Source: Rhizobium bangladeshense (GTDB lineage Bacteria; Pseudomonadota; Alphaproteobacteria; Rhizobiales; Rhizobiaceae). Taken from it: DNA of 64,000 bases. Positions 27,055-36,263 of the stretch are shown piece after piece. Position 1 is the first letter of the stretch; every line of letters begins with the position of its first letter. The translations under genes were made by a program, and so were the position numbers. The notes beneath the pieces are model-generated. The model worked only from the letters and a program-made list of their open reading frames with translations, ran no database searches and was not told where the DNA came from. The stretch covers positions 372,001 to 436,000 of the forward strand of contig NZ_LYPL01000003.1 in the NCBI RefSeq assembly GCF_001662075.1, read 5' to 3'.

Positions 27055-27957
27055 ATGGGCCGCCAGGACATCAACCGCTCCGGCGAGATGGAAGTTTTCG
27101 TCAGCGTCGTCGAGCGCGGTGGCTTTTCGGCGGCCGCCACGGTGCGGCGCATGACGCCGTCCGCCGTCAGCAAGCTCGTCGCCCGGTTGGAGGCTCGCCT
27201 CGGCGTTCGCCTCGTCAACCGCTCCACCCGCAGACTGCAGCTGACACCGGAGGGCTGCGCCTTCTACGAGCGCAGCATCGCCATCCTTGCCGATATCACC
27301 GATGCCGAACGCCAGGCCTCATCCGGCGAGGACGCGGCAGGCCGCATCCGCATCAACACCAGCGGCTCCTTCGGCAATCATGTGCTGGCGCAGCTCGTGC
27401 CTGCCTTCATGGCGCTTCATCCCGCTGTGACGCTAGATATTGCCCATACCGACAAGGTGATCGATCTGATGGAGGAGCGCGCCGACGTCGCTATCCGCGC
27501 CGGCCCCTTGAAGAGTTCCAGCCTGATCGCCCGCAAGCTCGGAACAACCGGCAAGATTATCGTCGCCTCACCTGGTTACCTCAGGCGTCACGGCGAACCG
27601 CGCACGGTCGCCGATCTCCGTCGCCATTGCCGTATTGGCTTTTCCTATGCCCGCGCCATCGAGGGCTGGCCGATGCGGGAGAACGGCGAGACGGTGACGA
27701 TCCCCATCACTCCAGGCATTCAGGTCGCGGACGGCGAGGCCATGCGGCATCTCGCACTATCCGGCGCCGGCTTAGCACGACTGGCCGCCTTCACTGTGCG
27801 CGCCAATATTGAGGCAGGTCGCCTGGTACCGGTCCTCGAAGAGGCAAACCCCGGCGATCTCGAGGAGTTCTACGCCCTTTATATCGGCCAGGGTGGTCCG
27901 CTGCCGGCGCGCGTCCGCGCCCTCCTCGATTTTCTCGCTGGCCATGTGCGCCTCTGA
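27055..27957 (+). CDS. LysR family transcriptional regulator
   Basis: A 300-residue LTTR. The N-terminal winged HTH is at about residues 10-65 (MEVFVSVVERGGFSAAATVR RMTPSAVSKLVARLEARLGV RLVNRSTR). The substrate-binding domain follows (about 95-295; GRIRINTSGSFGNHVLAQLV PAF). The closest family style is the AaeR/DsdC-like group found beside oxidoreductase genes. It is divergent from the aldo/keto reductase and likely regulates it and itself from the shared 92-base gap. Confidence 0.9.
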   Translation: MGRQDINRSGEMEVFVSVVERGGFSAAATVRRMTPSAVSKLVARLEARLGVRLVNRSTRRLQLTPEGCAFYERSIAILADITDAERQASSGEDAAGRIRINTSGSFGNHVLAQLVPAFMALHPAVTLDIAHTDKVIDLMEERADVAIRAGPLKSSSLIARKLGTTGKIIVASPGYLRRHGEPRTVADLRRHCRIGFSYARAIEGWPMRENGETVTIPITPGIQVADGEAMRHLALSGAGLARLAAFTVRANIEAGRLVPVLEEANPGDLEEFYALYIGQGGPLPARVRALLDFLAGHVRL

Positions 27958-28051
27958 GGCATCGGACAAGGCGACTCCATGAAAACAGCGACTTAAGCCG
28001 ATCAATTGAATCAAACTCGCATCAAAAGGCACCGAGAGGCAGATTTCGCAA

Positions 28052-28080
28052 TTGACCGCATCCGGGGCACCCCTCTATAC
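28052..28080 (+). promoter_or_regulatory. Candidate promoter of the AbrB-family gene
   Basis: TTGACC (28052-28057), 17-base spacer, CTATAC (28075-28080), about 110 bases upstream of the chosen start codon. It is the best sigma-70-like match in this gap. Confidence 0.4.
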
Positions 28081-28189
28081 CCGGGCCTGCGCCAGCCGAC
28101 GGTTGCTGCCGGCCTCTCTTCGTCACGCCGGAGCTTCCTCCCCCCTTCAGCCTCAGGGCTTGGCGCCGGCTAGGAAAGATACGGGACAC

Positions 28190-29275
28190 ATGCCATCCAG
28201 CCGCCTGCTGCGCGATGCCGGCCTGCCGAAATGGGCGCTGTTGCTGGCGCTCTCGACCGCCTTCACCGCCTTCCTCGAGCTCTTCGGGCTGCCCGCCTCG
28301 CTGTTGATCGGACCGATGGTCGCCGCCATCGTGCTGGCGCTCACCGTCGGCAAGGGAAAGCTTCGCATCCCGCTCTGGCCGCTGCAACTCGGCCAGGTGC
28401 TCGTCGGCCTGATGATGGCGCGTACCATCACCCCCGATATTCTCGGCACCATGGCAAAGGATGCGCCGCTCTTCCTGCTGTTCATCTTCTCCGTCATCGC
28501 TATTGCCACCGGCCTCGGCTGGCTCCTGACGCGCTGGCAGGTGCTGCCCGGAACGACCGCCGTCTGGGGCTCCTCGCCGGGCGGCGCCTCGGCGATGGTC
28601 ATCATGTCGGAAGCCTATGGCGCCGATGCCCGGCTCGTCGCCTTCATGCAGTATCTGCGTGTCGTCTTCGTCGCCGTCGGCGCCTCGGTGATCTCGCGTC
28701 TTTGGGTGGCCGCCGATGGCGCCGAGCCGCCGCCGCTCATTCTCTTTCCCGAAGTCGACTGGCCTGCCCTTGCAGCGACGATGGCCCTTGCCGCCCTCTG
28801 TGCCTATACGGTGTGGCGCCTGCGCATCCAGGGCGGGATGATCATCGTGCCGCTCTTTCTCGGCGCTTTCCTGCAAGGCATCGGCCTGATGAAGATCGAG
28901 CTGCCGATGTGGCTGCTCGCCATCGCCTATGCGCTCGTCGGCTGGAGCATCGGCTTGCGCTTCACCCGCTCGATCCTTTCGCATGTGGCGCGCGCCCTGC
29001 CGAGGGTATCGGCCTGCATCGTGCTGCTGATGGCGCTCTGTGGCTGCATGGCCGTTGCTCTTCATGTCTTCGCCGGCATCGATCCGCTGACCGCCTATCT
29101 CGCCACCAGCCCCGGCGGCGCCGATTCCGTCGCCATCATCGCCGCCTCCAGCGATGTCGACGTGCCCTTTGTGATGGCGATGCAAACCGGCCGCTTCCTT
29201 GTCATCCTGCTGATCGGCCCGACCCTCGCCCGCTTCATTGCCCGCCGCTCCGGCCCTGCGGAAAATCCCGTTTGA
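28190..29275 (+). CDS. AbrB-family (DUF/ammonia monooxygenase-like) membrane protein
   Basis: A polytopic membrane protein of 361 residues with about ten hydrophobic segments arranged as two similar halves. The duplicated motif is SSPGGASAMVIMSEAYGADA in the first half and TSPGGADSVAIIAASSDVDV in the second. This is PF05145, once mis-annotated as ammonia monooxygenase; E. coli AbrB is the prototype and its role is unclear. Start at ATG 28190 (MPSSRLLRDAGLPKWALLL). An upstream 46-residue extension is open but not hydrophobic and overlaps the candidate promoter. Confidence 0.85.
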   Translation: MPSSRLLRDAGLPKWALLLALSTAFTAFLELFGLPASLLIGPMVAAIVLALTVGKGKLRIPLWPLQLGQVLVGLMMARTITPDILGTMAKDAPLFLLFIFSVIAIATGLGWLLTRWQVLPGTTAVWGSSPGGASAMVIMSEAYGADARLVAFMQYLRVVFVAVGASVISRLWVAADGAEPPPLILFPEVDWPALAATMALAALCAYTVWRLRIQGGMIIVPLFLGAFLQGIGLMKIELPMWLLAIAYALVGWSIGLRFTRSILSHVARALPRVSACIVLLMALCGCMAVALHVFAGIDPLTAYLATSPGGADSVAIIAASSDVDVPFVMAMQTGRFLVILLIGPTLARFIARRSGPAENPV

Positions 29276-29301
29276 AGCGCCCTCAACCCATGAACCTGTG
29301 C

Positions 29302-30171
29302 CTAGCTGCCGGGACTGCGCGCCAACGCCGCCCACTGCCCGGGCGTCATGCCGTAGGCCTTCTTGAAGTGGCGGTTGAGATGGCTCTGGTCGGCAAAGCC
29401 GGTGGCCGCCGCCGTGTCCGAAATGCCCTCACCCGCGCCGATCATGACGCGGGCCTGCTGCAGCCGCCGCATCAGGAGGTAGCGATGCGGGCTGGTGGCG
29501 AAGGCCGCCCGGAAATGCCGCGATAGCGCGAAACGATCGAGCCCGGTGACCGCTTCCAGTTCGCCGGAATGAACCGGCCGTGTGGCATGCGCTTCAAGAT
29601 AATCGCGCGCCGCCCGTGTCTGCCGCCAGGCGATCGCCCCGAGCGGCCGGCGCGGCAACCGCGCGTGCCGTGACAAGCCGCCCGTCACCCGCGACACGAA
29701 ATCGTCGACGAAGAGCTCATCCAGTTCGCGGTCGAGTTCGCCGAGGGCGGCAAGCAGCACGCCGGCCAGCGCCGGATCGCCGATGACCGGTTCATCGACG
29801 AATGGCAGGCCAAGGCCTTCCGCCTCCAGGCATTCGAGCAGCAGCGCCGGCTCCAGATAAAGCATGCGGTATTGCAGCCCGTCCTCCGTTCCCGCCCCGC
29901 CGTCGTGTTCCTCGTCGGGGTGCAGCACGATCACCTGCCCCGGCAGGCTGAAGCGCCGTTCGCCGCGATAACGAAAGGTCTGCACGCCTTTCACGGTGAC
30001 GCCGAGTGCATAGGTGTCGTGCCGGTGCGGCTCGAAGGCATTGCCGGAGAATTGCGCGCCGATGCGCTCGATGCCGGGAAAGGCGGGTGCGGTCAGAATG
30101 CCGTTGCCGGATGGCCCCGTGCACAAACGTTCAAGACCTTCGAAGACCTGCGGATGTAGATCCTGGCTCAA
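29302..30171 (-). CDS. AraC family transcriptional regulator
   Basis: A 289-residue regulator. The N-terminal cupin-like AraC ligand domain is at about residues 30-110 (PHRHDTYALGVTVKGVQTFR YRG, then VIVLHPDEEHDGGAG). The C-terminal double HTH follows (GLDRFALSRHFRAAFATSPH RYL and GISDTAAATGFADQSHLNRH FKKAYGMTPGQWA). Divergent from the DUF2000 gene by 44 bases, a pairing commonly seen in proteobacteria, so it probably regulates that gene. Confidence 0.9.
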   Translation of the reverse strand: MSQDLHPQVFEGLERLCTGPSGNGILTAPAFPGIERIGAQFSGNAFEPHRHDTYALGVTVKGVQTFRYRGERRFSLPGQVIVLHPDEEHDGGAGTEDGLQYRMLYLEPALLLECLEAEGLGLPFVDEPVIGDPALAGVLLAALGELDRELDELFVDDFVSRVTGGLSRHARLPRRPLGAIAWRQTRAARDYLEAHATRPVHSGELEAVTGLDRFALSRHFRAAFATSPHRYLLMRRLQQARVMIGAGEGISDTAAATGFADQSHLNRHFKKAYGMTPGQWAALARSPGS

Positions 30172-30215
30172 TGCCCTCGATACTCCTATTCCATGCAGAG
30201 GTGAAAAACTGTCCG

Positions 30216-30623
30216 ATGTTTGATACCAAAATCGCCGTGGTCCTGCGAAACAATCTTGCCGCCTGGCAGAAGCTGAACGTCACCGCCTTCCTGATGACCG
30301 GCGTCGCCGGCGGGCATCCCGAGATCATCGGCGAGCCCTACCGCGACCGTGCCGGCAATATCTACAATCCCTTGTCGATCCAGCCGATCATCGTGCTATC
30401 GGCCGACGAGGCGACGATGTCGGCAATCCACCGCCGCGCGCTGGAACGCGATGTCACCGCCTCGCTCTTTATCGAGGAGATGTTCGCGACCGGTCACGAC
30501 GCCGCCAATCGCGCCGTCTTCGCCGAATATGCGCCCGACGATGCCAAGGTCGTGGGCATCGCGTTGCGCGCCGAAAAAAAAATCGTCGACAAGGTCACCA
30601 AGGGCGCGACGATGCAGCATTGA
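30216..30623 (+). CDS. DUF2000 family protein
   Basis: A 135-residue soluble protein starting MFDTKIAVVLRNNLAAWQKL NV. The conserved segment MTGVAGGHPEIIGEPYRD and the C-terminal half match DUF2000, a PTH2-like fold of unknown function. A nine-base A-run at about 30573-30581 codes for the EKKIV region in frame. Start at ATG 30216. It is paired with the divergent AraC regulator and is convergent with the OmpA-like gene across a terminator. Confidence 0.8.
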   Translation: MFDTKIAVVLRNNLAAWQKLNVTAFLMTGVAGGHPEIIGEPYRDRAGNIYNPLSIQPIIVLSADEATMSAIHRRALERDVTASLFIEEMFATGHDAANRAVFAEYAPDDAKVVGIALRAEKKIVDKVTKGATMQH

Positions 30624-30676
30624 ACACATGTCGGCGGGCCCGGCACAAGATACGACGCACGTTGACGCTTTAACAG

Positions 30677-30704
30677 AAAGGGCCGGGCGCGACCCGGCCT
30701 TTCC
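30677..30704. terminator. Bidirectional terminator between DUF2000 and OmpA-like genes
   Basis: Hairpin gaaagggccggg-cgcga-cccggcctttc, flanked by A-rich and T-rich sides, between two convergent genes. Confidence 0.75.
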
Positions 30705-30724
30705 TATACTCTGTCGAAACAGGC

Positions 30725-31390
30725 TCAGCCCTGGGTGATCGGCGCGATCTGGATTTCGACGCGGCGGTTCTGGGCGCGGCCCGCCTCGCTTGCATTGGAG
30801 GCGACCGGCTGGGACGGGCCGAAGCCGACGGCGGAGACGCGGCGCTGGTCGATGCCCTGGCCGCCGAGATAATCGGCAACCGAAAGCGCGCGGCGCTGCG
30901 ACAGATCCTGGTTATGCTGCAGGCTACCGGTCGAATCCGTATGGCCGTTGACGTCGATCAGCGTGCGGTTGAACTTGCGCAGCACGATCGCCACTGAGTT
31001 GAGCGTCGGATAGAAGCCCGGCTTCACCGCATCCTGATCGACGTCGAAGGTGATGTTCGAGGGCATGTTGAGGATGATGTTGTCGCCGTTGCGGGTCACC
31101 GAAATGCCGGTGCCTTCGAGTTGGGCGCGAAGCTCTGCTTCCTGCTGGTCCATGTAATTGCCGATCGCACCGCCGGCGAGCGCACCGATGCCGGCGCCGA
31201 TCAGCGCCGCATTGCGCTTGCCATGCCCGCCGCCGCCGACGGCGACACCGACGAGAGCGCCGCCAAGCGCACCGAGCGCCGCACCGCCCGCCGTGTTGGA
31301 AACCTTCTGTTCACCAGTATAGGGATCGGTCGTCGTGCAGGCGCTGAGATAGCTTGCTGCGACAGCCAGAAGTATGAATTTCTTAATCAT
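30725..31390 (-). CDS. OmpA-family lipoprotein (YiaD/Pal-like)
   Basis: 221 residues. Lipoprotein signal MIKKFILLAVAASYLSAC with lipobox LSAC cleaved before Cys18. A glycine-zipper segment (AALGALGGALVGVAVGGG and IGAGIGALAGGAIGNYM) is followed by the C-terminal OmpA peptidoglycan-binding domain (TLIDVNGHTDSTG ... LSQRRALSVADYL ... NRRVEIQI). It probably sits in the outer membrane and binds peptidoglycan. Comparable to E. coli YiaD. Monocistronic. Confidence 0.9.
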   Translation of the reverse strand: MIKKFILLAVAASYLSACTTTDPYTGEQKVSNTAGGAALGALGGALVGVAVGGGGHGKRNAALIGAGIGALAGGAIGNYMDQQEAELRAQLEGTGISVTRNGDNIILNMPSNITFDVDQDAVKPGFYPTLNSVAIVLRKFNRTLIDVNGHTDSTGSLQHNQDLSQRRALSVADYLGGQGIDQRRVSAVGFGPSQPVASNASEAGRAQNRRVEIQIAPITQG

Positions 31391-31840
31391 TGACAGGATG
31401 GTCTCCGTTCGAAGCTGCTGCGAGCAAATGGCAAGGATTGCGGCAAGAAAATGAAACTATTCTCTTGATAGGGGAATTTCAGGCGCCGAAACAGCGGCCA
31501 TGTTGCTTGAATGCGCTGATATCACCAGTTTTGCAACTCGATCAAGCTGACGGGCGGCAGTCGCGACGATCAGGCCTCATGGTAGGGAAGCCCGGGGGGC
31601 GTCTCGAACCACGAGGGCGGGTGCCGATACCGCATGAGTGCCGGTGGCCGGCCCCGTCCTTCGAGGCCCTGCGGGGCACCTCAGGATGAGGCCGGAGAGA
31701 GGTTACCGCTTGCCCAAGGGAGAATGCAGTGCCTTGCCGCCGATAGCCTCGCGGCAGGGCACAACAACTAGCCCTCATGGTGAGGAGGCCTGCAGGGCCG
31801 TCTTGAACCCACGAGGGCGGGTGACTGGGTGATCGCACCT
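31391..31840. repeat. Intergenic repeat patch (two ~50-bp direct repeats and a hairpin)
   Basis: This 450-base gap has no convincing gene. Two similar units, 31575-31623 and 31773-31823, share cctcatggt, a purine-rich stretch, gtct(c/t)gaac and cacgagggcgggtg. Between them, 31648-31690 holds a rhizobial-type hairpin (tccttcgaggccctg ... ggggcacctcaggatgagg). The 31391-31560 part shows nothing recognisable beyond the OmpA-gene upstream region. Confidence 0.55.
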
Positions 31841-32839
31841 TTAGAAATTCTGGAACAGCTGCCGCACCGTATCGTAGGTCGCGTTGGCGATGTTCAGCGA
31901 TTGCAAGCCGAGCTGCTGCTGCGTCTGTAATGCTTTGAGCTTGCTGGCCTCCTCCTCCATGTCGGCGTCGACGAGCCGGCCGATGCCGGCGGTGATGTTG
32001 TCGTGCAGCTGGGCGGCGAAGTCGTTCTGCAGCTCGATGCGTTTTTCGAGCGCGCCGAAGGCCGAACCCACCGTCGTCAGCTGCGTCAACGCCGCATCAA
32101 CGACACTGATCATCTCGCCGATCTGTCCTTTCGTCGTGGCGGCAGACAGCGAAATGGCGACCTGCCCTGTGGTGGTACCGTTCTTGCTGGTCATCAGCAC
32201 GTAATTCTGCGAAGCGCCGAGCTCGGTGGCGAAATGGTCCGAGGTCAGCACGCCGTATTCACCCGTGCCGGTGGCGCGGTCGTCGATCAGGTAGCGTGCG
32301 TCCTTGGAGGTCGTGGCGCCGACCGGCGTGTTGTCGATATGATAGCTCAGCATGCCGACCGAAACCGTGCCGTCGGCATTGCGGATGAAGGAGGCCGGGA
32401 TCTGGCGCGGCTGCGTCGGCGTGGCATCGTTGGTGAGGATCACCCAGTTGTCGCTGTTGAAGGTCGCCGATTCCGAAACGCTGCGCAGCTGCTCCTGCAG
32501 CTGCTTGAGCTCTTCGTTGATCTTGTTCTTGTCGACCCCCTCCTCGGTGGCGGCAACAAGCTTGGCCTTGATCTCGGAAACGATGTCGATGACGTTCTGG
32601 ACGCCGGTATAGGCCGTGCCCATCGTCGCAGCCGCCATGCCGAGCGCGTCCTGAATGGCCGAAACGGCCTTGTTGTCGGTGCGGGCGGTGGTGGCGATTG
32701 ACCAGTATACGGCGTTGTCGGCCGCTTTGGCGACACGCATGCCTGTTGTGATGTGGTTCTGCGTGACCGTCATGTTGCGATTGATATCGCGCAGCACATA
32801 GAGCGCCGCATCGATGGAGACGCGCTGATAAATACTCAC
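31841..32839 (-). CDS. Flagellin (Rhizobium-type), GTG start
   Basis: Structural subunit of the flagellar filament, 332 residues. The N-terminal D0/D1 helices contain RDINRNMTVTQNHITTGMRV and AADNAVYWSIATTARTDNKA, and the C-terminus has LQTQQQLGLQSLNIANATYD TVRQLFQ. Both are typical of rhizobial Fla proteins, with a variable centre. The usual start MTSI(L/I)TN is replaced by (M)SIYQRVSIDAALYVL. GTG 32839 is chosen because GGAG lies 10 bases upstream and residues align from there; longer in-frame ATG starts add an unrelated hydrophobic stretch. No other flagellar genes lie in this window. Confidence 0.88.
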   Translation of the reverse strand: MSIYQRVSIDAALYVLRDINRNMTVTQNHITTGMRVAKAADNAVYWSIATTARTDNKAVSAIQDALGMAAATMGTAYTGVQNVIDIVSEIKAKLVAATEEGVDKNKINEELKQLQEQLRSVSESATFNSDNWVILTNDATPTQPRQIPASFIRNADGTVSVGMLSYHIDNTPVGATTSKDARYLIDDRATGTGEYGVLTSDHFATELGASQNYVLMTSKNGTTTGQVAISLSAATTKGQIGEMISVVDAALTQLTTVGSAFGALEKRIELQNDFAAQLHDNITAGIGRLVDADMEEEASKLKALQTQQQLGLQSLNIANATYDTVRQLFQNF

Positions 32840-33054
32840 GGGAACTAAACTCCAAAGCCACAACAGAACGCAACTGAACAGGAATGAACCTTCCGCGCAG
32901 ACACTCATGTCCGGGGTCGCTGTGCTCCAGCGCATGCAGCCTTCAAAAGACGAAGAAGACCAGTCGGTTCCTGGTCACGATCATTGCCGCTTATACTTAA
33001 AAAACGGCTAATCTTCAGACGAAATTTATCTTATTTCCCAAGACTTCATACACC

Positions 33055-33086
33055 AAAGAACGCCGCCGGACGGGAATCCGGCGGCG
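33055..33086 (-). terminator. Terminator after the RND permease gene
   Basis: Perfect 10-bp stem cgccgccgga / tccggcggcg with a 6-base loop. On the minus strand TTCTTT follows. It lies 21 bases after the permease stop. Confidence 0.65.
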
Positions 33087-33107
33087 TGCTCAATGCAAAT
33101 GGAAGGC

Positions 33108-36100
33108 CTATTCGGCGGCCTGCAGCCGTTCCTCGTCGGGCGCCGGCCGCGGCCGCGTGGCGACCGACATTTCCTCGTGCAGGCGCGCTTCCTCATGGGC
33201 ATGCGGCTTGGCGAAGCGGGCAAGCAGGAGATAGGCGACCGGCGTGATGAACAGCGTCACCAGCGTGGCGAAGCCGAGGCCGCCAACGATCACCCAGCCG
33301 AGCGCCACGCGCGCTTCCGCACCGGCGCCATGGGCAAAGACCAGCGGCACGCCGCCGAGAATGGTGGCGATCATCGTCATCATGACTGGGCGAAGGCGCA
33401 GCGCGCAGGCCTTCTCGATCGACGAGCGCACGTCCTCGCCCCTGTCGCGCAGCTGATTGGCGAATTCGACGATCAGGATGCCGTTCTTTGCCATGACGCC
33501 GACTAGCAGCACCAAGCCGATCTGGCTGTAGATGTTGAGGCTGGAGCCGGTGATGACGAGCGCGAAGACGGCGCAGGCAAGGCCCAGCGGCACCGTCGAC
33601 ATGATGATCAGCGATGACAGTACGCTTTCGAACTGCGCCGCCAGCACCAGGAAGATGATAACGATAGCGAAGCCGAAGGTCAGCGCCATGCCGTTCGAGT
33701 TCTCTTCCAGCGTCGCAGCCTCTGCAAGCGGCAGCAGGCGCGCGCCCGGCGGCAGCAACGGCTCGGCGAGTTCGGTCACCTGCTTGACGGCATCGCCGAG
33801 CGACATGTTGTTCTTGAGCCCGGCGGTGATCGCGACGGAGGCGAGCTGCTGCTCGCGGTTCAGCTGTGGCGCGACCGAGCCCTCCTTCATCGCGGCGATG
33901 ACCGACATTGGCACGATCTTGCCGTCGCCGGTCTTCAGGAACACGTTTTCGAGGTCGGTCGGATCGTCGATTGGCCGCGTCGTCGAGGTCAGAAGCACAG
34001 GATAGGATTCGCCGTCGACGAAGACGTCGACCACCGAGCGTCCTTCGAGCAGCGACTGGATCGCCGTCGAAAGCCCCGTAATGTCGATGCCGAGATCCGA
34101 GGCGCGCTCGCGGTCGATCGCCACCGACACCTGCGCCTGGGTGGGTTCGTTGGTCAGGCGCGGCGTATCATATTGACCGGTGGCCTCGAGCGCCTGAACC
34201 AGCTTGGCGGCCGCCGCCGTCAGCGCCTGGTGATCATTGCCGACCAGCGCCATCTGGACGCCGCTGCCGGCACCGCGGATACGCAGGCTGTTGGAGGAGA
34301 TCGCATTGCCGCGCAGCGCCGGCACCCTCGCGGCAGCTTGGTTGATGTCGGCGACGATCTCGGCCTGAGTCCGGTCACGTTCACCCCAGGGGGCAAGTGT
34401 CAGCACCATGAAACCGCTGTTCAGCGAGCCGCCCTGGCCGGAGATCGAGAAGACGTTGCGGATGTCGCCGCTGTCGACCAGCGGCTGCAGATATTCCTCG
34501 ACGAGCTGCATCTTGTCGCGCGTATATTCGAGACTCGATCCCTGCGGCGTCGTCAGCCGCATCATCACCATCGACCGGTCCTCTTCCGGCGTCAGCTCGC
34601 TCTTGACCGTGGAAAAGGCGATGACCGCTGCAGTGGCAAAGATCACCGAAAACAGGATGACGACTATGGGCGCGTTGAGACAGCCATGCAGCGCCCATTT
34701 ATAGAGTCGGGCAAGCGCGCCGCCGAAACGGCCGAGCGCACCGTGATCCTCGATCATCGGCTTCGTCAGCATGCGCGAGGCGAGCATCGGGCAGAGCGTC
34801 AGCGCCACGATCGATGACAGCCCGACCGAGAAGGCGAGCACGAAGCCGAATTCGCGGAACAGGCCACCGACCTGACCCGGCAGGAAGGAGAGCGGAATGA
34901 ACACCGCCGCCAGCGTCGCGGTCGTGGCGACGACGGCGAAGAACACCTCGCGCGTGCCGAGCACGGCGGCCGCCCGCGGCCCCATGCCCTCGGCGCGGCG
35001 GCGCACGATGTTTTCGAGCACCACGATCGCGTCGTCGACGACGAGGCCGGTCGCCAGCACGATGGCAAGCAGCGTCAGGATGTTGATCGAGAAGCCAACC
35101 ATGTAGATCGCCGCCAGCGTCCCGATCAGCGCCACCGGCATGCTGACCGCCGGGATCAGCGTCGCCCGCCAGTCGCGCAGGAAGAGATAGATGACGGCGG
35201 TGACGATGACGGCGGCAAGTAACAATGCCAGCACCACCTCATGGATCGCGCCCTGGATGAAGACGGCGTCGTCGCTGGTGATGGCGATCGTCGTTCCCTC
35301 CGGCAGCGTCTTCGACAATTGCTCGACGGCGGCCTTGATGCCGGTTGAGATGTTCAGCGTGTTCGACTGCGCCTGGCGGATGATGCCGAGGCCAATGCCG
35401 GGCTTGCCGTTGGAACGCAGCGCAGTATCCCCGTCGCGCGGCCCAAGCGTCACCGTCGCGACGTCGCCGAGGCGGACACGGTCCTGCAGCATGACGTTGG
35501 AAAAATCGGCCGGCGTCTGCAGGTTGGCGGTGGCGCGCACGACGATATCCTGCGTCGTGCTCTTCAGCGAGCCGGCCGGCACATCGAGCGCGGCATTGTC
35601 GAGCGCCTTCGTCAGGTCGCCGATCGTCAGTCCGCGGCTTGCCAACGCGCCCTGGTCGACATCGACACGGAAAACCTTCTCCTGATCGCCATATTCCTCG
35701 ACATCGGCCACGCCGTCGACGGAGGCCAGCCGATCGATCACCTCGTTCTCGACGAGCTGCGTCAGGTCGTCCATGTTGAGGTTGGTGGAGGTGACGGCCA
35801 GGCGCATGATCGCCGAGGAGTCCGAATCCGCCTTGACGATCTGCGGCGCATCCGCCTCGTCGGGCAGGTTCTGGCTGATGCGACCGATTGCGTCGCGCAC
35901 GTCGTTGGCGGCGACTGCGAGATCGATCGCATCGGAAAATTCGAGCGTCACCCGGCTCTGGCCGAAGGAAGAGGTGGACGAGATCGATTTCAGGCCGCTG
36001 ACGCGGGCAACCGCCCCCTCGATCACCTTGGTCAATTCCTGGTCGATCGTCTGCGGCGATGCACCGTCGAAAGTGGTGCGCACGGTGACGACGGGACGGT

Positions 36101-36263
36101 CGACATCCGGCAGCTCGCGGACTTCGACGCCGACATAGGCGGCAAGGCCGGCGACGACCATCAGCGTGTTGAACACCAGCGCCAGGATAGGCCGGCGAAC
36201 GAAAAGCGCGGTGAAGCTCTGCTTGCCCGACGATCCGCCCTGATGAAGCTCGGTCACGTTCAT
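33108..36263 (-). CDS. RND efflux transporter permease (HAE1 family)
   Basis: Inner-membrane proton-driven pump of 1051 residues with the RND layout of 12 TM helices and two large periplasmic loops. TM1 lies in RRPILALVFNTLMVVAGLAA. TM4 carries the proton-relay aspartates in ATGLVVDDAIVVLENI. The second half includes GLVLLVGVMAKNGILIVEFA NQLRDRG. It exports drugs or small hydrophobic compounds; the substrate cannot be predicted. Start ATG overlaps the stop of the membrane-fusion gene by 4 bases (ATGA), so they are translationally coupled. No outer-membrane channel gene is adjacent. Confidence 0.93.
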   Translation of the reverse strand: MNVTELHQGGSSGKQSFTALFVRRPILALVFNTLMVVAGLAAYVGVEVRELPDVDRPVVTVRTTFDGASPQTIDQELTKVIEGAVARVSGLKSISSTSSFGQSRVTLEFSDAIDLAVAANDVRDAIGRISQNLPDEADAPQIVKADSDSSAIMRLAVTSTNLNMDDLTQLVENEVIDRLASVDGVADVEEYGDQEKVFRVDVDQGALASRGLTIGDLTKALDNAALDVPAGSLKSTTQDIVVRATANLQTPADFSNVMLQDRVRLGDVATVTLGPRDGDTALRSNGKPGIGLGIIRQAQSNTLNISTGIKAAVEQLSKTLPEGTTIAITSDDAVFIQGAIHEVVLALLLAAVIVTAVIYLFLRDWRATLIPAVSMPVALIGTLAAIYMVGFSINILTLLAIVLATGLVVDDAIVVLENIVRRRAEGMGPRAAAVLGTREVFFAVVATTATLAAVFIPLSFLPGQVGGLFREFGFVLAFSVGLSSIVALTLCPMLASRMLTKPMIEDHGALGRFGGALARLYKWALHGCLNAPIVVILFSVIFATAAVIAFSTVKSELTPEEDRSMVMMRLTTPQGSSLEYTRDKMQLVEEYLQPLVDSGDIRNVFSISGQGGSLNSGFMVLTLAPWGERDRTQAEIVADINQAAARVPALRGNAISSNSLRIRGAGSGVQMALVGNDHQALTAAAAKLVQALEATGQYDTPRLTNEPTQAQVSVAIDRERASDLGIDITGLSTAIQSLLEGRSVVDVFVDGESYPVLLTSTTRPIDDPTDLENVFLKTGDGKIVPMSVIAAMKEGSVAPQLNREQQLASVAITAGLKNNMSLGDAVKQVTELAEPLLPPGARLLPLAEAATLEENSNGMALTFGFAIVIIFLVLAAQFESVLSSLIIMSTVPLGLACAVFALVITGSSLNIYSQIGLVLLVGVMAKNGILIVEFANQLRDRGEDVRSSIEKACALRLRPVMMTMIATILGGVPLVFAHGAGAEARVALGWVIVGGLGFATLVTLFITPVAYLLLARFAKPHAHEEARLHEEMSVATRPRPAPDEERLQAAE

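Noticed and set aside
28022..29335. 437-codon open frame on the minus strand opposite the AbrB-family gene
   Set aside because: The plus-strand product is a clear polytopic membrane protein; the minus frame is Gly/Asp/Glu/His-rich filler.
30625..30720. Possible tRNA or small RNA between DUF2000 and the OmpA-like gene
   Set aside because: Only a bidirectional terminator hairpin is present; no cloverleaf or conserved box.
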